From contig DAOUFY010000005.1 of the NCBI GenBank assembly GCA_034429745.1, positions 1 through 64,000 of the forward strand: a stretch of 64,000 nucleotides of DNA, read 5' to 3'. Of this stretch, positions 8,975 to 17,150 are shown one piece after another. Under the pieces are notes generated by a model. That model saw nothing but the letters and a program-made list of their open reading frames with translations. It was not told where the DNA came from and did no database searches. Position numbers and translations under genes: made by a program. Position 1 is the first letter of the stretch, and every line of letters begins with the position of its first letter. Origin of the DNA: JBAXBF01 sp034429745 (GTDB taxonomy: Bacteria > Chloroflexota > Anaerolineae > Anaerolineales > DRKV01).

Positions 8975-10021
8975 TTATTTTTTTTGTTTGTCATAGTAAC
9001 CGCAAGATTCTCTTATAATCAATTCCATTGGCAGCTTAACCACCTGAACAGGATTCGTATTGCCACTAGCCATTCTATTAAGTAACAAACTTGCCGATAC
9101 TCGCCCTAATTCATACCATGAAGTACTTGTTGTAGTAAGTGCTGGATTTAATAAATCTCCATTTTCGACATCATCGAAAGACACTAAAGCAATCTCTTGC
9201 GGCACTTTAATCTTCAAAGCTTTTAAAACCGTCAAAGCTCCGATACTCATTGAGTTATTAAAACCGAAAATAGCTGTTGGCCTTTTTTTCATTTCAAGTA
9301 ATTTTTCTGTTGCAGATACACCACTTGGTTTTGTCCAATCACCAACTAGGACTAATTTATCGTCATAAAAAATACCGTGATCTTTCAATGCAGCTATATA
9401 TCCATCTAACCGTTCTTTTGAACTGCTTTCATTTAGTGGGCCAGTTATAACAGCAATGTTTTCATGACCTAAATCGATCAAGTGAGATGTGAGTTTATAT
9501 GCGCCTAGATAGTTATCTGAGGTTACAAAATCAATTTCCAAGTCTCCAAGTTTGTTATCTATTGCAACAATAATAATTTTTCTTTTTTCAAGTATATTTC
9601 GAATATGATCAATGATTAATTCTGATGCTGATGAGGCAATAATAATGCCCTCCATTTGACGTGCAATAAATAAATCAAGCGCTTTTTTCTCCCATTCCGG
9701 TTTTCCTTCGGTGTTATAAAAAAGTAATTCATATTCCGAATATTCCGAATTCTTTATGTAATTATAGGCAGCTTTGATTGCATTACTAAAAAAGGGGTTG
9801 GATATATCAGGTAAAATAAAACCGATCGTATATGTTCGTCCATATTTTAGACGACGAGCAGAAGCACTTGGATGATAACCAATTTTTTCTATCATAGCTA
9901 ACACACGTTTGCGTGTTTCCAAGGCCACATCAGGATGGTTATTGATTACCCGAGATACAGTCTGAACAGACACTTTTGCTGCTTGCGCTACTTCTTTGAT
10001 AGTAGGATTCTTAGTAATCAT
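8975..10021 (-). CDS. LacI-family transcriptional regulator
   Basis: A 348-residue repressor: an N-terminal LacI helix-turn-helix (about 4-50, PTIKEVAQAAKVSVQTVSRVI) with hinge, then a sugar-binding core of the RbsR/CcpA type ending with a helix-rich C-terminus. I place the start at the ATG at 10021. An upstream in-frame extension of 21 codons reads through a perfect promoter and an operator-like repeat, so it is untranslated leader. The ribosome binding site is weak. It is the first gene of the minus-strand sugar locus, 117 bases before the binding-protein gene, and very likely controls it in response to the imported sugar or a breakdown product. Confidence 0.92.
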   Translation of the reverse strand: MITKNPTIKEVAQAAKVSVQTVSRVINNHPDVALETRKRVLAMIEKIGYHPSASARRLKYGRTYTIGFILPDISNPFFSNAIKAAYNYIKNSEYSEYELLFYNTEGKPEWEKKALDLFIARQMEGIIIASSASELIIDHIRNILEKRKIIIVAIDNKLGDLEIDFVTSDNYLGAYKLTSHLIDLGHENIAVITGPLNESSSKERLDGYIAALKDHGIFYDDKLVLVGDWTKPSGVSATEKLLEMKKRPTAIFGFNNSMSIGALTVLKALKIKVPQEIALVSFDDVENGDLLNPALTTTSTSWYELGRVSASLLLNRMASGNTNPVQVVKLPMELIIRESCGYYDKQKK

Positions 10022-10031
10022 ATTTCTTGAT

Positions 10032-10067
10032 GTTATCGTTCCCGTTATCGTTCCCGTTATCGTTATC
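10032..10067. repeat. Three 12-bp direct repeats downstream of the lacI promoter
   Basis: The unit GTTATCGTTCCC occurs twice and is followed by a third copy with the last three bases changed to ATC. The array begins right after the -10 hexamer of the minus-strand promoter, so it lies in the early transcript of the LacI-family gene. The position fits a repressor binding array, but the units are direct repeats and not the palindrome usual for LacI proteins. Confidence 0.8.
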
Positions 10068-10096
10068 ATTATATAACAATACAAACATCATGTCAA
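10068..10096 (-). promoter_or_regulatory. Consensus sigma-70 promoter of the LacI-family gene
   Basis: On the minus strand TTGACA (10096-10091) and TATAAT (10073-10068) are both exact consensus and are separated by 17 bases. Transcription would begin near 10061, about 40 bases before the ATG at 10021. The hexamers lie inside the longer open frame, which shows that the upstream start codons are not used. Confidence 0.85.
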
Positions 10097-10411
10097 GATG
10101 TATTTGAAAATGCTTTCAACACTAACATTATTATTAGAGGAATCTAATCCTTCTACATCATTATTCGAGCAGGTTTTTATCAAGCAAGCATTGTCCACAC
10201 ATATAATAGGGCTATTATTATTGCTCAACTATTGCTTATCTTCGTTTTATTCAATAGATATATGATAAAGTATTTTCTCTACCGAAGCCCATTTATACTG
10301 TTTTCTCTTGTGTTATAATTGATATCGTAATAGAACATAATACTACCTACCTAGTATTATTTAATTTCCTCGCATTACAATCATTATGATTCTCACTTAT
10401 TACATAGCCTC
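10085..10411. other. Divergent intergenic region
   Basis: No protein-coding potential is seen. The region separates the LacI-family gene (minus) from the corrinoid-activator gene (plus). It holds the -35 element of the former, an extended -10 element for the latter, and two inverted repeats: ATAATAG-GG-CTATTAT at 10203-10218 and ATAATACTA-N6-TAGTATTAT at 10337-10360. Confidence 0.7.
10311..10319 (+). promoter_or_regulatory. Extended -10 promoter for corrinoid-activator operon
   Basis: TGT followed by a perfect TATAAT (10314-10319) makes an extended -10 element. The -35 region (about TTTATA at 10292) is poor, as is common with extended -10 promoters. Transcription would begin near 10326, leaving a leader of about 86 bases that contains a perfect 9-bp inverted repeat at 10337-10360, a candidate operator. 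Confidence 0.55.
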
Positions 10412-12292
10412 ATGTCATCAGAACAAATCATACCCGACACTTATACCTTAGATATAGAGCCCATTGGACGTAGAATCATCAATACTCGTGAGGATACACT
10501 TTTAAACGCTGCTCAAATCGCCGGCTTAGAACTCACAGCTTTATGCGGAGGCGAAGGGTGGTGTGGCAAATGTCGCATTAAGATAATTTCAGGGCAAGTT
10601 ACACCCTATACAACCGATGAACTCACTGCGTTATCCGCGACTGACATAGCCCATGGCATTCGCCTTGCTTGTCAAGTCAAACCTCTCTCGGATGTTGTGC
10701 TTGAAATATTGCCCGAAACATTAACCACATCTCAAAGACTTCAGTTGGAAGGCTCCAATCTGTTAGAACGCCCCTCAAATTCATTAACCTCAGCTTTTGA
10801 CATAACTTTAACCCCACCATCACTTACAGATTTAACTGCAGATTCAACCCGTATAATAAATGCTCTGCAACAACATGGCATTAACACCCCAGTTATAGAT
10901 TTGCCTCTTTTACAGCATCTCTCCGATCAGCTTCGTCAATTAAACTGGAATATTCGTATTATTACTCACAACAATCGCATCGCAGGGATATTTCCTCCGC
11001 GAACGAAGCCCTTAGGTTTAGCTATAGATTTTGGCAGTACAAAGATTGCTGCCTATCTTGTTGATTTAGAACAATGTCAAATTCTTGCTAAGCAAGGTGC
11101 AGTCAACCCACAAGTCGCTTACGGCGAAGATGTGGTAAGCCGCATCGCTTACGCTAACCAAAATCCGCAGGGAAGAAAAGTTCTACAAGAGATTCTGGTT
11201 GAAAAAATCAACGAGTTGATAGCGGAATTGTGCCAAAAAACTTCCACATCAACCGATCAAATCATCGCAGCAGTTGCTGTTGGAAATACCGTTATTCATC
11301 ATCTATTTCTAGGTCTTCCTTTACAGCAGCTTGGTGAAGCCCCTTATATTCCTACAATAAGTACCGCTGTGGAATTCCCAGCTCGCGAATTAAACCTTAA
11401 CATTGCACTCAATGGCAGCCTCTATATGCCACCAAATATTGCTGCTTATGTTGGAGCTGATCACGTCGCTATGCTATTGGCTGCAAATATTTTAAATCAA
11501 TCAAGAAAAACTATTATCGCTTTGGATATTGGCACAAACACAGAAATTAGCTTATATAGCCCCCATAAACCAAGCAAAAAAGAAAATTTAGCAGATCGAA
11601 AAATCACCGGCAGCTTATACAGTTGTTCATGTGCCTCGGGCCCAGCCTTTGAGGGTGCTCACATCCATGATGGTATGCGCGCTATTCCAGGTGCTATTGA
11701 ACACGTTCAATTCCGCGACGGCAAGTTATATATGCATACCATTGACAACAAACCTCCCCTTGGTATCTGCGGTTCAGGTATTTTAGACGCAGTATCCGAG
11801 TTGTACCGCCTTGGTATTGTTGATTCGTCAGGAAGATTAAAAAAAGATGCCGCTTCAGTCCGATCTTCAAAGGGAGGAGGAGAATATATCTTAGTACCCG
11901 CCGACCAAAGCGGAAGCAAACGTGATATTCTCGTTACACGCCGTGATATTAACGAAATACAGCTAGCTAAAGGCGCCATTCGAGCTGGTATCGAAGTACT
12001 CCTTCATGATGTTGGGCTTACTTGGCATGAAATTGACGAAATTATTATTGCGGGGGCTTTCGGCACTTATCTGGATATTGATAGTGCAGTGAGAATCGGC
12101 ATGTTTCCATCCCTTCCTAAAGATAAATTTGTCCAGATCGGCAATGCAGCCGGCATGGGTGCCATTCGCTTGCTACTTTCACAGCAAGCCCGCCAAGAAG
12201 CGGAAATTATTGCCCAAGCTTCAGAATATATTGAACTCACAATTCACCCATCTTTCCGCGATATTTATCTCAATGCGCTAAATTTCGAGTAA
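10412..12292 (+). CDS. Corrinoid-activating protein, 2Fe-2S plus ASKHA domain (RACo-like)
   Basis: A 626-residue protein of the RACo/DUF4445 family. Residues about 10-100 are a plant-type 2Fe-2S ferredoxin domain with Cys45, Cys51, Cys54 and Cys87. A linker follows, then an ASKHA-type ATPase region starting at GLAIDFGSTKIAAYL (about residue 206) with a second phosphate loop at IALDIGTNTEI and a C-terminal AGAFGTYLDIDSA motif. Family members use ATP and the cluster to reduce Co(II) to Co(I) in corrinoid methyltransferase systems. No corrinoid protein or methyltransferase gene is in the window, so the partner is unknown. The ATG has no clear ribosome binding site. The gene is followed after four bases by the epimerase gene. 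Confidence 0.88.
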   Translation: MSSEQIIPDTYTLDIEPIGRRIINTREDTLLNAAQIAGLELTALCGGEGWCGKCRIKIISGQVTPYTTDELTALSATDIAHGIRLACQVKPLSDVVLEILPETLTTSQRLQLEGSNLLERPSNSLTSAFDITLTPPSLTDLTADSTRIINALQQHGINTPVIDLPLLQHLSDQLRQLNWNIRIITHNNRIAGIFPPRTKPLGLAIDFGSTKIAAYLVDLEQCQILAKQGAVNPQVAYGEDVVSRIAYANQNPQGRKVLQEILVEKINELIAELCQKTSTSTDQIIAAVAVGNTVIHHLFLGLPLQQLGEAPYIPTISTAVEFPARELNLNIALNGSLYMPPNIAAYVGADHVAMLLAANILNQSRKTIIALDIGTNTEISLYSPHKPSKKENLADRKITGSLYSCSCASGPAFEGAHIHDGMRAIPGAIEHVQFRDGKLYMHTIDNKPPLGICGSGILDAVSELYRLGIVDSSGRLKKDAASVRSSKGGGEYILVPADQSGSKRDILVTRRDINEIQLAKGAIRAGIEVLLHDVGLTWHEIDEIIIAGAFGTYLDIDSAVRIGMFPSLPKDKFVQIGNAAGMGAIRLLLSQQARQEAEIIAQASEYIELTIHPSFRDIYLNALNFE

Positions 12293-12296
12293 CACT

Positions 12297-13394
12297 ATGT
12301 CTAAAATCACCATTCATTTGATAGCTGCAGCCCGTCCAAACTTTATGAAAGTTGCTCCTCTCTTTCATGCTCTCCGCCAATGCAATTGGTGCGAACCTCT
12401 GCTTATTCATACCGGTCAGCATTACGATGCCAATATGTCAGAAGATTTCTTTGCCGATTTGAATTTGCCCCCCCCTCACTTTCATTTGGGTATTGGCAGT
12501 GGTAGCCACGCTGAACAGACTGCCGGAGTGATGATAGCTTATGAAAAAATATGCACTCAACAACCCCCAAAGTGGGTTATCGTTGTAGGAGATGTAAATT
12601 CTACGCTTGCCTGTGCTATTACCGCTAAAAAATGCAAATTAAACGTAGCTCATCTCGAGGCTGGACTGCGCAGCCGCGATATGACCATGCCCGAAGAAAT
12701 TAACCGCATCGTTACTGACTCTATTAGTGATTTGCTATGGACTCCTTCCTTGGATGCAAACGAAAACTTGATCAAAGAGGGTATTCCCCAAGAAAGGATA
12801 AAATTTGTCGGCAATATCATGATCGATTCCTATGAGCTACAGCGGCATAAAATTAACACATATCAATTGCAGCTCCCCTTCAACTTGCCGCAAAAGTATG
12901 GTGTGGTAACTCTTCATCGTCCGGTTAACGTAGATGATATCCAAAACCTTTCTACCCTCACAGAACAGCTTTTAGCTATCGCTACACATCTTCCTTTGAT
13001 ATTCCCTGTTCATCCACGTACCCGAGAGCGTTTGCTCAGCTTCAACTTATGGGATAAGTTGAACCAATCTTCACGTATATACCTTATCCCCCCGTTGAGT
13101 TATATCCCTTTTATGAAGCTCGTTGAAGGGGCAGCAATGGTCATCACCGATTCAGGAGGAATTCAAGAAGAAACTACTTATCTGAACATACCTTGTCTTA
13201 CCGTGCGCGAGACAACCGAAAGGCCTATCACGATTACTCATGGCACTAATCGCTTGGTGCAGCGTCAGGATTTATGCACGCAAACTCTCCAGGTTCTCTC
13301 AGGTAACTGGCAGCAAGGCAAACGCCCGCCTTTGTGGGATGGCAAAACAGCTCAGCGAGTTGTCGATTCTCTTCACCAAGTAGTTTTTTCTTAA
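12297..13394 (+). CDS. wecB: UDP-N-acetylglucosamine 2-epimerase (non-hydrolysing)
   Basis: A 365-residue enzyme of the WecB/MnaA family. Landmarks are AARPNFMKVAPL at the N-terminus, HTGQHYDANMSEDFF, HLEAGLRSRD in the middle and TDSGGIQEE near residue 283. It interconverts UDP-GlcNAc and UDP-ManNAc in the cytoplasm, feeding cell-surface polysaccharide or teichoic-acid-like polymers. The start is four bases after the corrinoid-activator gene, so it is read from the same mRNA, although no functional link between the two is obvious. No ribosome binding site stands out, which suggests translation by coupling. Confidence 0.92.
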   Translation: MSKITIHLIAAARPNFMKVAPLFHALRQCNWCEPLLIHTGQHYDANMSEDFFADLNLPPPHFHLGIGSGSHAEQTAGVMIAYEKICTQQPPKWVIVVGDVNSTLACAITAKKCKLNVAHLEAGLRSRDMTMPEEINRIVTDSISDLLWTPSLDANENLIKEGIPQERIKFVGNIMIDSYELQRHKINTYQLQLPFNLPQKYGVVTLHRPVNVDDIQNLSTLTEQLLAIATHLPLIFPVHPRTRERLLSFNLWDKLNQSSRIYLIPPLSYIPFMKLVEGAAMVITDSGGIQEETTYLNIPCLTVRETTERPITITHGTNRLVQRQDLCTQTLQVLSGNWQQGKRPPLWDGKTAQRVVDSLHQVVFS

Positions 13395-13420
13395 CGCAGA
13401 AAAATCAAACAAATAAATAA

Positions 13421-14023
13421 TTAATCCTCTAGAATACAATATTCATTGCGCTGCACCCAGCGAGCTAGGTCTTTAGGAGGCTTATAAAATTCCATCTTTT
13501 CAAGAAGAGAGTATATATCTTCATCATCAATGAATAATTCGCGATGAGTATCATAAATAAAGCCTTGTTGAATGGCGTGTTCTACAAGGTGAATGAATGG
13601 CCCGAAATAGTTTTCAATATTGAATAAACCAATTGGTTTTGCATGCAAGCCAATTTGAGCCCAGGTGATTACCTCAAACAATTCATCAAATGTACCATAA
13701 CCCCCTGGTAGAGCTATAAAGCCATCAGCTAATGAAATCATAAGTGCCTTGCGTTGATGCATATCTTCCACTACTTCTAAGCGAGTGAGATGCGGATGAA
13801 CTAATACCTTCGTATTAAAAAAGGTCGGAGTAACACCAATGACCTTTCCCCCATGCTCTAAAGCCCCATTGGCAACAGAACCCATTACACCTGTTTTTCC
13901 ACCTCCATAAACCAATGCAATACGCTTTTCTGCCAGAATTTTTCCAACACGATAACCCTCATCAAGATATCTTTGAGACACTTTATCTGAAGAACCACAA
14001 TATACGCATATCTTTTTTAACAT
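13421..14023 (-). CDS. LOG-family (TIGR00730) Rossmann-fold protein
   Basis: A 200-residue protein with the LOG hallmark PGGYGTFDELFE (about residues 107-118), an N-terminal ICVYCGSS strand-loop and GGGKTGVMG, plus the conserved MHQRK segment. Family members act as cytokinin riboside 5'-monophosphate phosphoribohydrolases or related nucleotide N-glycosidases. In bacteria the true substrate is often unclear. Its start overlaps the end of hutI by seven bases, so the two are co-translated. It ends 26 bases from the convergent wecB gene with no visible terminator between them. Confidence 0.9.
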   Translation of the reverse strand: MLKKICVYCGSSDKVSQRYLDEGYRVGKILAEKRIALVYGGGKTGVMGSVANGALEHGGKVIGVTPTFFNTKVLVHPHLTRLEVVEDMHQRKALMISLADGFIALPGGYGTFDELFEVITWAQIGLHAKPIGLFNIENYFGPFIHLVEHAIQQGFIYDTHRELFIDDEDIYSLLEKMEFYKPPKDLARWVQRNEYCILED

Positions 14024-15291
14024 TTTGTATGTACCACCTTACCCTTTTTGATAACTGTATTTATTTGATTGGTTCCAAATTGATAAGCGAGATGACGATA
14101 ATCTTGGACTTCCAACAGTAAAAGATCAGCTTGTTTGCCGACTTCAATAGAACCAACTTTCGCTTCCATTCCGATTGCAAAGGCCGCGTTGATAGTACTG
14201 GCATTCAAGGCTTCAGCTGGCATCAAACGTTGATAACGGCAGGCTATTGCCATTACCATTGGCATAGAAAGACAAGGTGCCGAGCCGGGATTATAATCTG
14301 TCGCTAAAGCAAGTATTGCCCCATGATCGATTAAGTCGCGAGCCGGGGCGAATGTTGTGCTGCCAAAGTTAAAGTTTACCGCAGGAAGCACAACGGCTGC
14401 AGTATTCGATTCCGCAAGTAATTGTATGTCTTTTATAGAGGTTACATCGAGATGATCAACCGATGTTGCACCCATTTCAACAGCTAACTTTACCCCTCCC
14501 ATGCTGGTGAATTCATCTGCATGTAGTTTTGTCAACAGACCTAATTGTTTGCCGCGCTCTAAAATTCGACGCGCTTGCTCCAAACTAAATGCGCCTTTTT
14601 CCAAAAATACATCATTATATAACCGTTCCACTTCAGGATGTCTGTTCCACCACTCCTTAACCATGGGAAGCATTTCATGAATAACTAGATCAACATAGGC
14701 TTCCGCATTTTCACGGTATTTTAGAGGCACTGCATGAGCGCCTAAAAAAGTAGGCACAACATCAACCACATGATTTGCAGCACACTGAACAGCTGCTTCC
14801 AATATCTTAATTTCATGGGTGCTTTCCAGTCCATAACCACTTTTAATTTCTACTGAGGTTGTTCCCAACTCCAGAAGTTGATCTAGTCGCCTTTTGCCTA
14901 TCTCGACTAATTGTTCTAAAGAGGCTTCTTGGGTAGCTTGGGCGGTGAATGTTATTCCTCCACCAGCAGCCATAATATCCAAATAAGTAGCACCCTGCAA
15001 GCGCATCTCAAATTCTGCAATTCGATCCCCCGTAAAAATAAGGTGGGTATGAGGGTCCACAAACCCCGGACAAACTGCTCTACCCTGAGCATCAAGTACT
15101 TGCTTTGCAGCGTATTGACCCTCAAGTTCACTCATCTTGCCTACCGCAATAATAGTCCCGTCCCTCACGGCTACAGCGGCGTCTGAAATTACACCCACAT
15201 CTTTCATTTGTTCTTTGCGTTTCGGCTTGCCCGAGCTAGCGCATGTGAGCAATTGCCCAATATTACTCACGAGGAGATCTGTATTTGCCAT
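14017..15291 (-). CDS. hutI: Imidazolonepropionase
   Basis: A 424-residue amidohydrolase that opens 4-imidazolone-5-propanoate to formiminoglutamate in histidine degradation. The metal site is visible: DPHTHLIF near residue 79, GAHAVP, LHADEF and a later ALATDYNPGS with the catalytic Asp. The length matches HutI. No other hut gene is nearby. Downstream it overlaps the LOG-family gene. The ATG at 15291 lacks a ribosome binding site, but a perfect TATAAT lies only nine bases upstream, immediately after the terminator of the flagellar operon, so the mRNA may be leaderless. Confidence 0.93.
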   Translation of the reverse strand: MANTDLLVSNIGQLLTCASSGKPKRKEQMKDVGVISDAAVAVRDGTIIAVGKMSELEGQYAAKQVLDAQGRAVCPGFVDPHTHLIFTGDRIAEFEMRLQGATYLDIMAAGGGITFTAQATQEASLEQLVEIGKRRLDQLLELGTTSVEIKSGYGLESTHEIKILEAAVQCAANHVVDVVPTFLGAHAVPLKYRENAEAYVDLVIHEMLPMVKEWWNRHPEVERLYNDVFLEKGAFSLEQARRILERGKQLGLLTKLHADEFTSMGGVKLAVEMGATSVDHLDVTSIKDIQLLAESNTAAVVLPAVNFNFGSTTFAPARDLIDHGAILALATDYNPGSAPCLSMPMVMAIACRYQRLMPAEALNASTINAAFAIGMEAKVGSIEVGKQADLLLLEVQDYRHLAYQFGTNQINTVIKKGKVVHTKC

Positions 15292-15300
15292 ACTAAATGG

Positions 15301-15306
15301 ATTATA
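15301..15306 (-). promoter_or_regulatory. -10 element of hutI, possible leaderless start
   Basis: A perfect TATAAT on the minus strand ends nine bases before the hutI ATG. Transcription starting six to eight bases downstream would leave almost no 5' leader. No convincing -35 element is seen because the upstream bases belong to the terminator stem. Confidence 0.5.
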
Positions 15307-15316
15307 TCGAAAAAAA

Positions 15317-15356
15317 TTAAAAAAGGGTACAGTTTGGAACCGTACCCTTTTTTTAA
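15317..15356 (-). terminator. Intrinsic terminator of the flagellar operon
   Basis: A long A/GGGTAC stem pairs with GTACCC/T, about 14 base pairs with an 11-base loop. On the minus strand the stem is followed by a run of T with two A interruptions. It lies 18 bases after the flgE stop and separates the flagellar operon from hutI. The plus-strand reading also ends in T, so it may work both ways. Confidence 0.9.
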
Positions 15357-15374
15357 TTTGACAATGAAAGCGTT

Positions 15375-16667
15375 TTATCGCTTGATATTCACTAACTCTT
15401 GGAGCATTTCATCTGATGTGGTAATCATACGCGACGCTGCCTGAAAGCCGCGCTGGGCTAGGATCATTTGGGTGAATTCATGGCCCATGTCAACGTTTGA
15501 TCCTTCTATATACCCTACTGCCAAAGTGCCTTTACCCCCGCTGCCAGGCCAGCCAATGACCGCTGCACCAGAATTGAGGCTGAGAGAATACATGTTCTTA
15601 CCAAGCTGGGTTAACCCTTCAGGATTTGTAAAGGAAGCTAAGGCAATCCGACCAAACTTGTCCTGAAGTCCATTGCCATAAACAGCATAAATATCGCCGT
15701 TGTTCGCATCAACCAAAAAATTCTGCACCGCAGCAGCCGCCAGACCATTTTGGAAAGCCATGGATACATTGCTAGTCTGTGCCATTTGAGTTATTTTTGA
15801 CAAGTCAAATGCATCAGTTGTAGCAAAGGTAATGTTATTGGCTCCAGCGCTGCCAGTAACGGTAATCGGAGCAGTAATTGTTGCGCCAGAGTATAAACCA
15901 TTCGTATCAAAGGTAACTGTTCCACTGCCGCCGGTTACCGTCCCACCAACTACCGCTGCCCAATTCCATGTCGTACCCGTACCAGTGCTAGCTCCCTTGG
16001 TAAAACGTATGGTTACATTATGCAGATAACCTAACGAGTCGTAAACCGACATTACCATATCATACGTTTCACCTACATTTAAAGTCGAATCCAAGTTGCC
16101 GCTGAGGATCACTTTGCTTGTTGCACGAGCTTTAGACGAATTCAAAGGCAATTGGATTTTGGCAATATTTTGGCTTGTATCAATTTGTGGGTTGCCGCTG
16201 TCATCTAAAATAAGATTCCCGCCGCTATCTTTCTTAAAGGAGGTCCAACCCAAAACCTGGTATCCTGTGGCGATATTCACCAATGTGCCTTGCGAATCCA
16301 TCTCAAGTGAACCATCACGCGAGTAGAATTGATTGTTACCGCTGTTAGGATCTTGGTAAATAAAGAAGCCATCCCCTTGAACAGACAGATCAAGGTTTCT
16401 GCCAGTAGATTCCAATGAACCCTGAGAAAACTCTCTTGAAATAGATCCTAACCTCACGCCTAACCCAATTAATGTCGGGTCCATGCCACCTCTCGTTGTC
16501 GTGGGGGCAGCGCCAAAAGAAATGATTTGTGAAAATTGATCTTGGAAATTTGAACGACTAGCTTTAAAACCTTGGGTATTTACATTTGCGATGTTATTGG
16601 AAATAACATCCATGGCAGTTTGCTCTAACGTGAGCGCTCCAATTGCTGTTAACATTGATCTTAACAT
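15375..16667 (-). CDS. flgE: Flagellar hook protein
   Basis: A 430-residue rod/hook family protein. The N-terminus has the typical MLRSMLTAIGALTLEQTAMD start and the SNNIANVNTQGFKASR heptad region. The middle (about 90-350) is the hook D1/D2 region with Thr/Gly-rich strands. The C-terminus ends with SNVDMGHEFTQMILAQRGFQ and a coiled-coil tail. FlgE subunits assemble the hook outside the cell through the flagellar type III exporter. It is the last gene of the operon, with a strong AGGAGGT ribosome binding site. A hairpin just upstream may modulate its translation. FlgE and FlgF/FlgG share ends, but the length and the position after flgD and TIGR02530 support FlgE. Confidence 0.93.
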   Translation of the reverse strand: MLRSMLTAIGALTLEQTAMDVISNNIANVNTQGFKASRSNFQDQFSQIISFGAAPTTTRGGMDPTLIGLGVRLGSISREFSQGSLESTGRNLDLSVQGDGFFIYQDPNSGNNQFYSRDGSLEMDSQGTLVNIATGYQVLGWTSFKKDSGGNLILDDSGNPQIDTSQNIAKIQLPLNSSKARATSKVILSGNLDSTLNVGETYDMVMSVYDSLGYLHNVTIRFTKGASTGTGTTWNWAAVVGGTVTGGSGTVTFDTNGLYSGATITAPITVTGSAGANNITFATTDAFDLSKITQMAQTSNVSMAFQNGLAAAAVQNFLVDANNGDIYAVYGNGLQDKFGRIALASFTNPEGLTQLGKNMYSLSLNSGAAVIGWPGSGGKGTLAVGYIEGSNVDMGHEFTQMILAQRGFQAASRMITTSDEMLQELVNIKR

Positions 16668-16688
16668 AATTTACCTCCTGAAGATTTT

Positions 16689-16723
16689 TTCACAAGCCTC
16701 CTCCAAGAGGTCCAGCTTGTGAA
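16689..16723 (-). promoter_or_regulatory. Hairpin just upstream of the flgE ribosome binding site
   Basis: TTCACAAGC pairs with GCTTGTGAA and an inner CCTC pairs with GAGG. On the minus strand the stem is followed by A-rich sequence and then by the AGGAGG site of flgE about 12 bases later. It is not a terminator by sequence. It could stabilise or regulate flgE translation. Confidence 0.6.
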
Positions 16724-16737
16724 TTAATTGTTTTTAT

Positions 16738-17121
16738 TTAATCCGATTTTTTCTCATTCGCGAGGACAACACTATCAATCTGTGTAAAAACTCCCTCCCC
16801 GCGTTTTGTTGCATCCATAGCTGTGATGACCATGCGGCTTTTTACATTGACGATAAACGCCATATCATCCATTAAGATTAACGATTCCTGCCCGCCCCTT
16901 TTTTCGGCTTTATCAACCGCCTCAGCTAAACGAGCAAGTCCCTCATCACTCAACTTGATTTGGCGGTTCTCAAGCCGGTTTTGGGCATGCTTGGTAAAGG
17001 AAAGCGGCTGAGCTTTTGTCAAGACATCAGCAAAAGTTGATCCTTCTGTTGAGCTCTTTTTCGCCGTTCCAGTATTGCTTTGCAGCGTTTGTTTAGGGTT
17101 AAGCTCAATAGGTTTTGTCAT
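16738..17121 (-). CDS. TIGR02530-type flagellar operon protein
   Basis: A 127-residue protein matching the small conserved protein found between flgD and flgE in Firmicutes flagellar operons. Landmarks are FTKHAQNRLENRQIKL, LARLAEAVDKAEKRGG, ESLILMDDMAFIVNVKSRMVITAMD and FTQIDSVVLAN. The first 35 residues are polar and probably unstructured. A role in hook assembly has been inferred from position in other bacteria, but the biochemical function is not settled. The ribosome binding site is TAGGAGAG. It is flanked by flgD (29 bases upstream) and flgE. Confidence 0.88.
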   Translation of the reverse strand: MTKPIELNPKQTLQSNTGTAKKSSTEGSTFADVLTKAQPLSFTKHAQNRLENRQIKLSDEGLARLAEAVDKAEKRGGQESLILMDDMAFIVNVKSRMVITAMDATKRGEGVFTQIDSVVLANEKKSD

Positions 17122-17150
17122 AAGCTCTCTCCTAATCCTTTACATGCTCC

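Noticed and set aside
10022..10084. N-terminal extension of the LacI-type protein with Thr/Ile/Gly repeats.
   Set aside because: The region holds a consensus promoter and the family begins at the helix-turn-helix, so the extension is untranslated.
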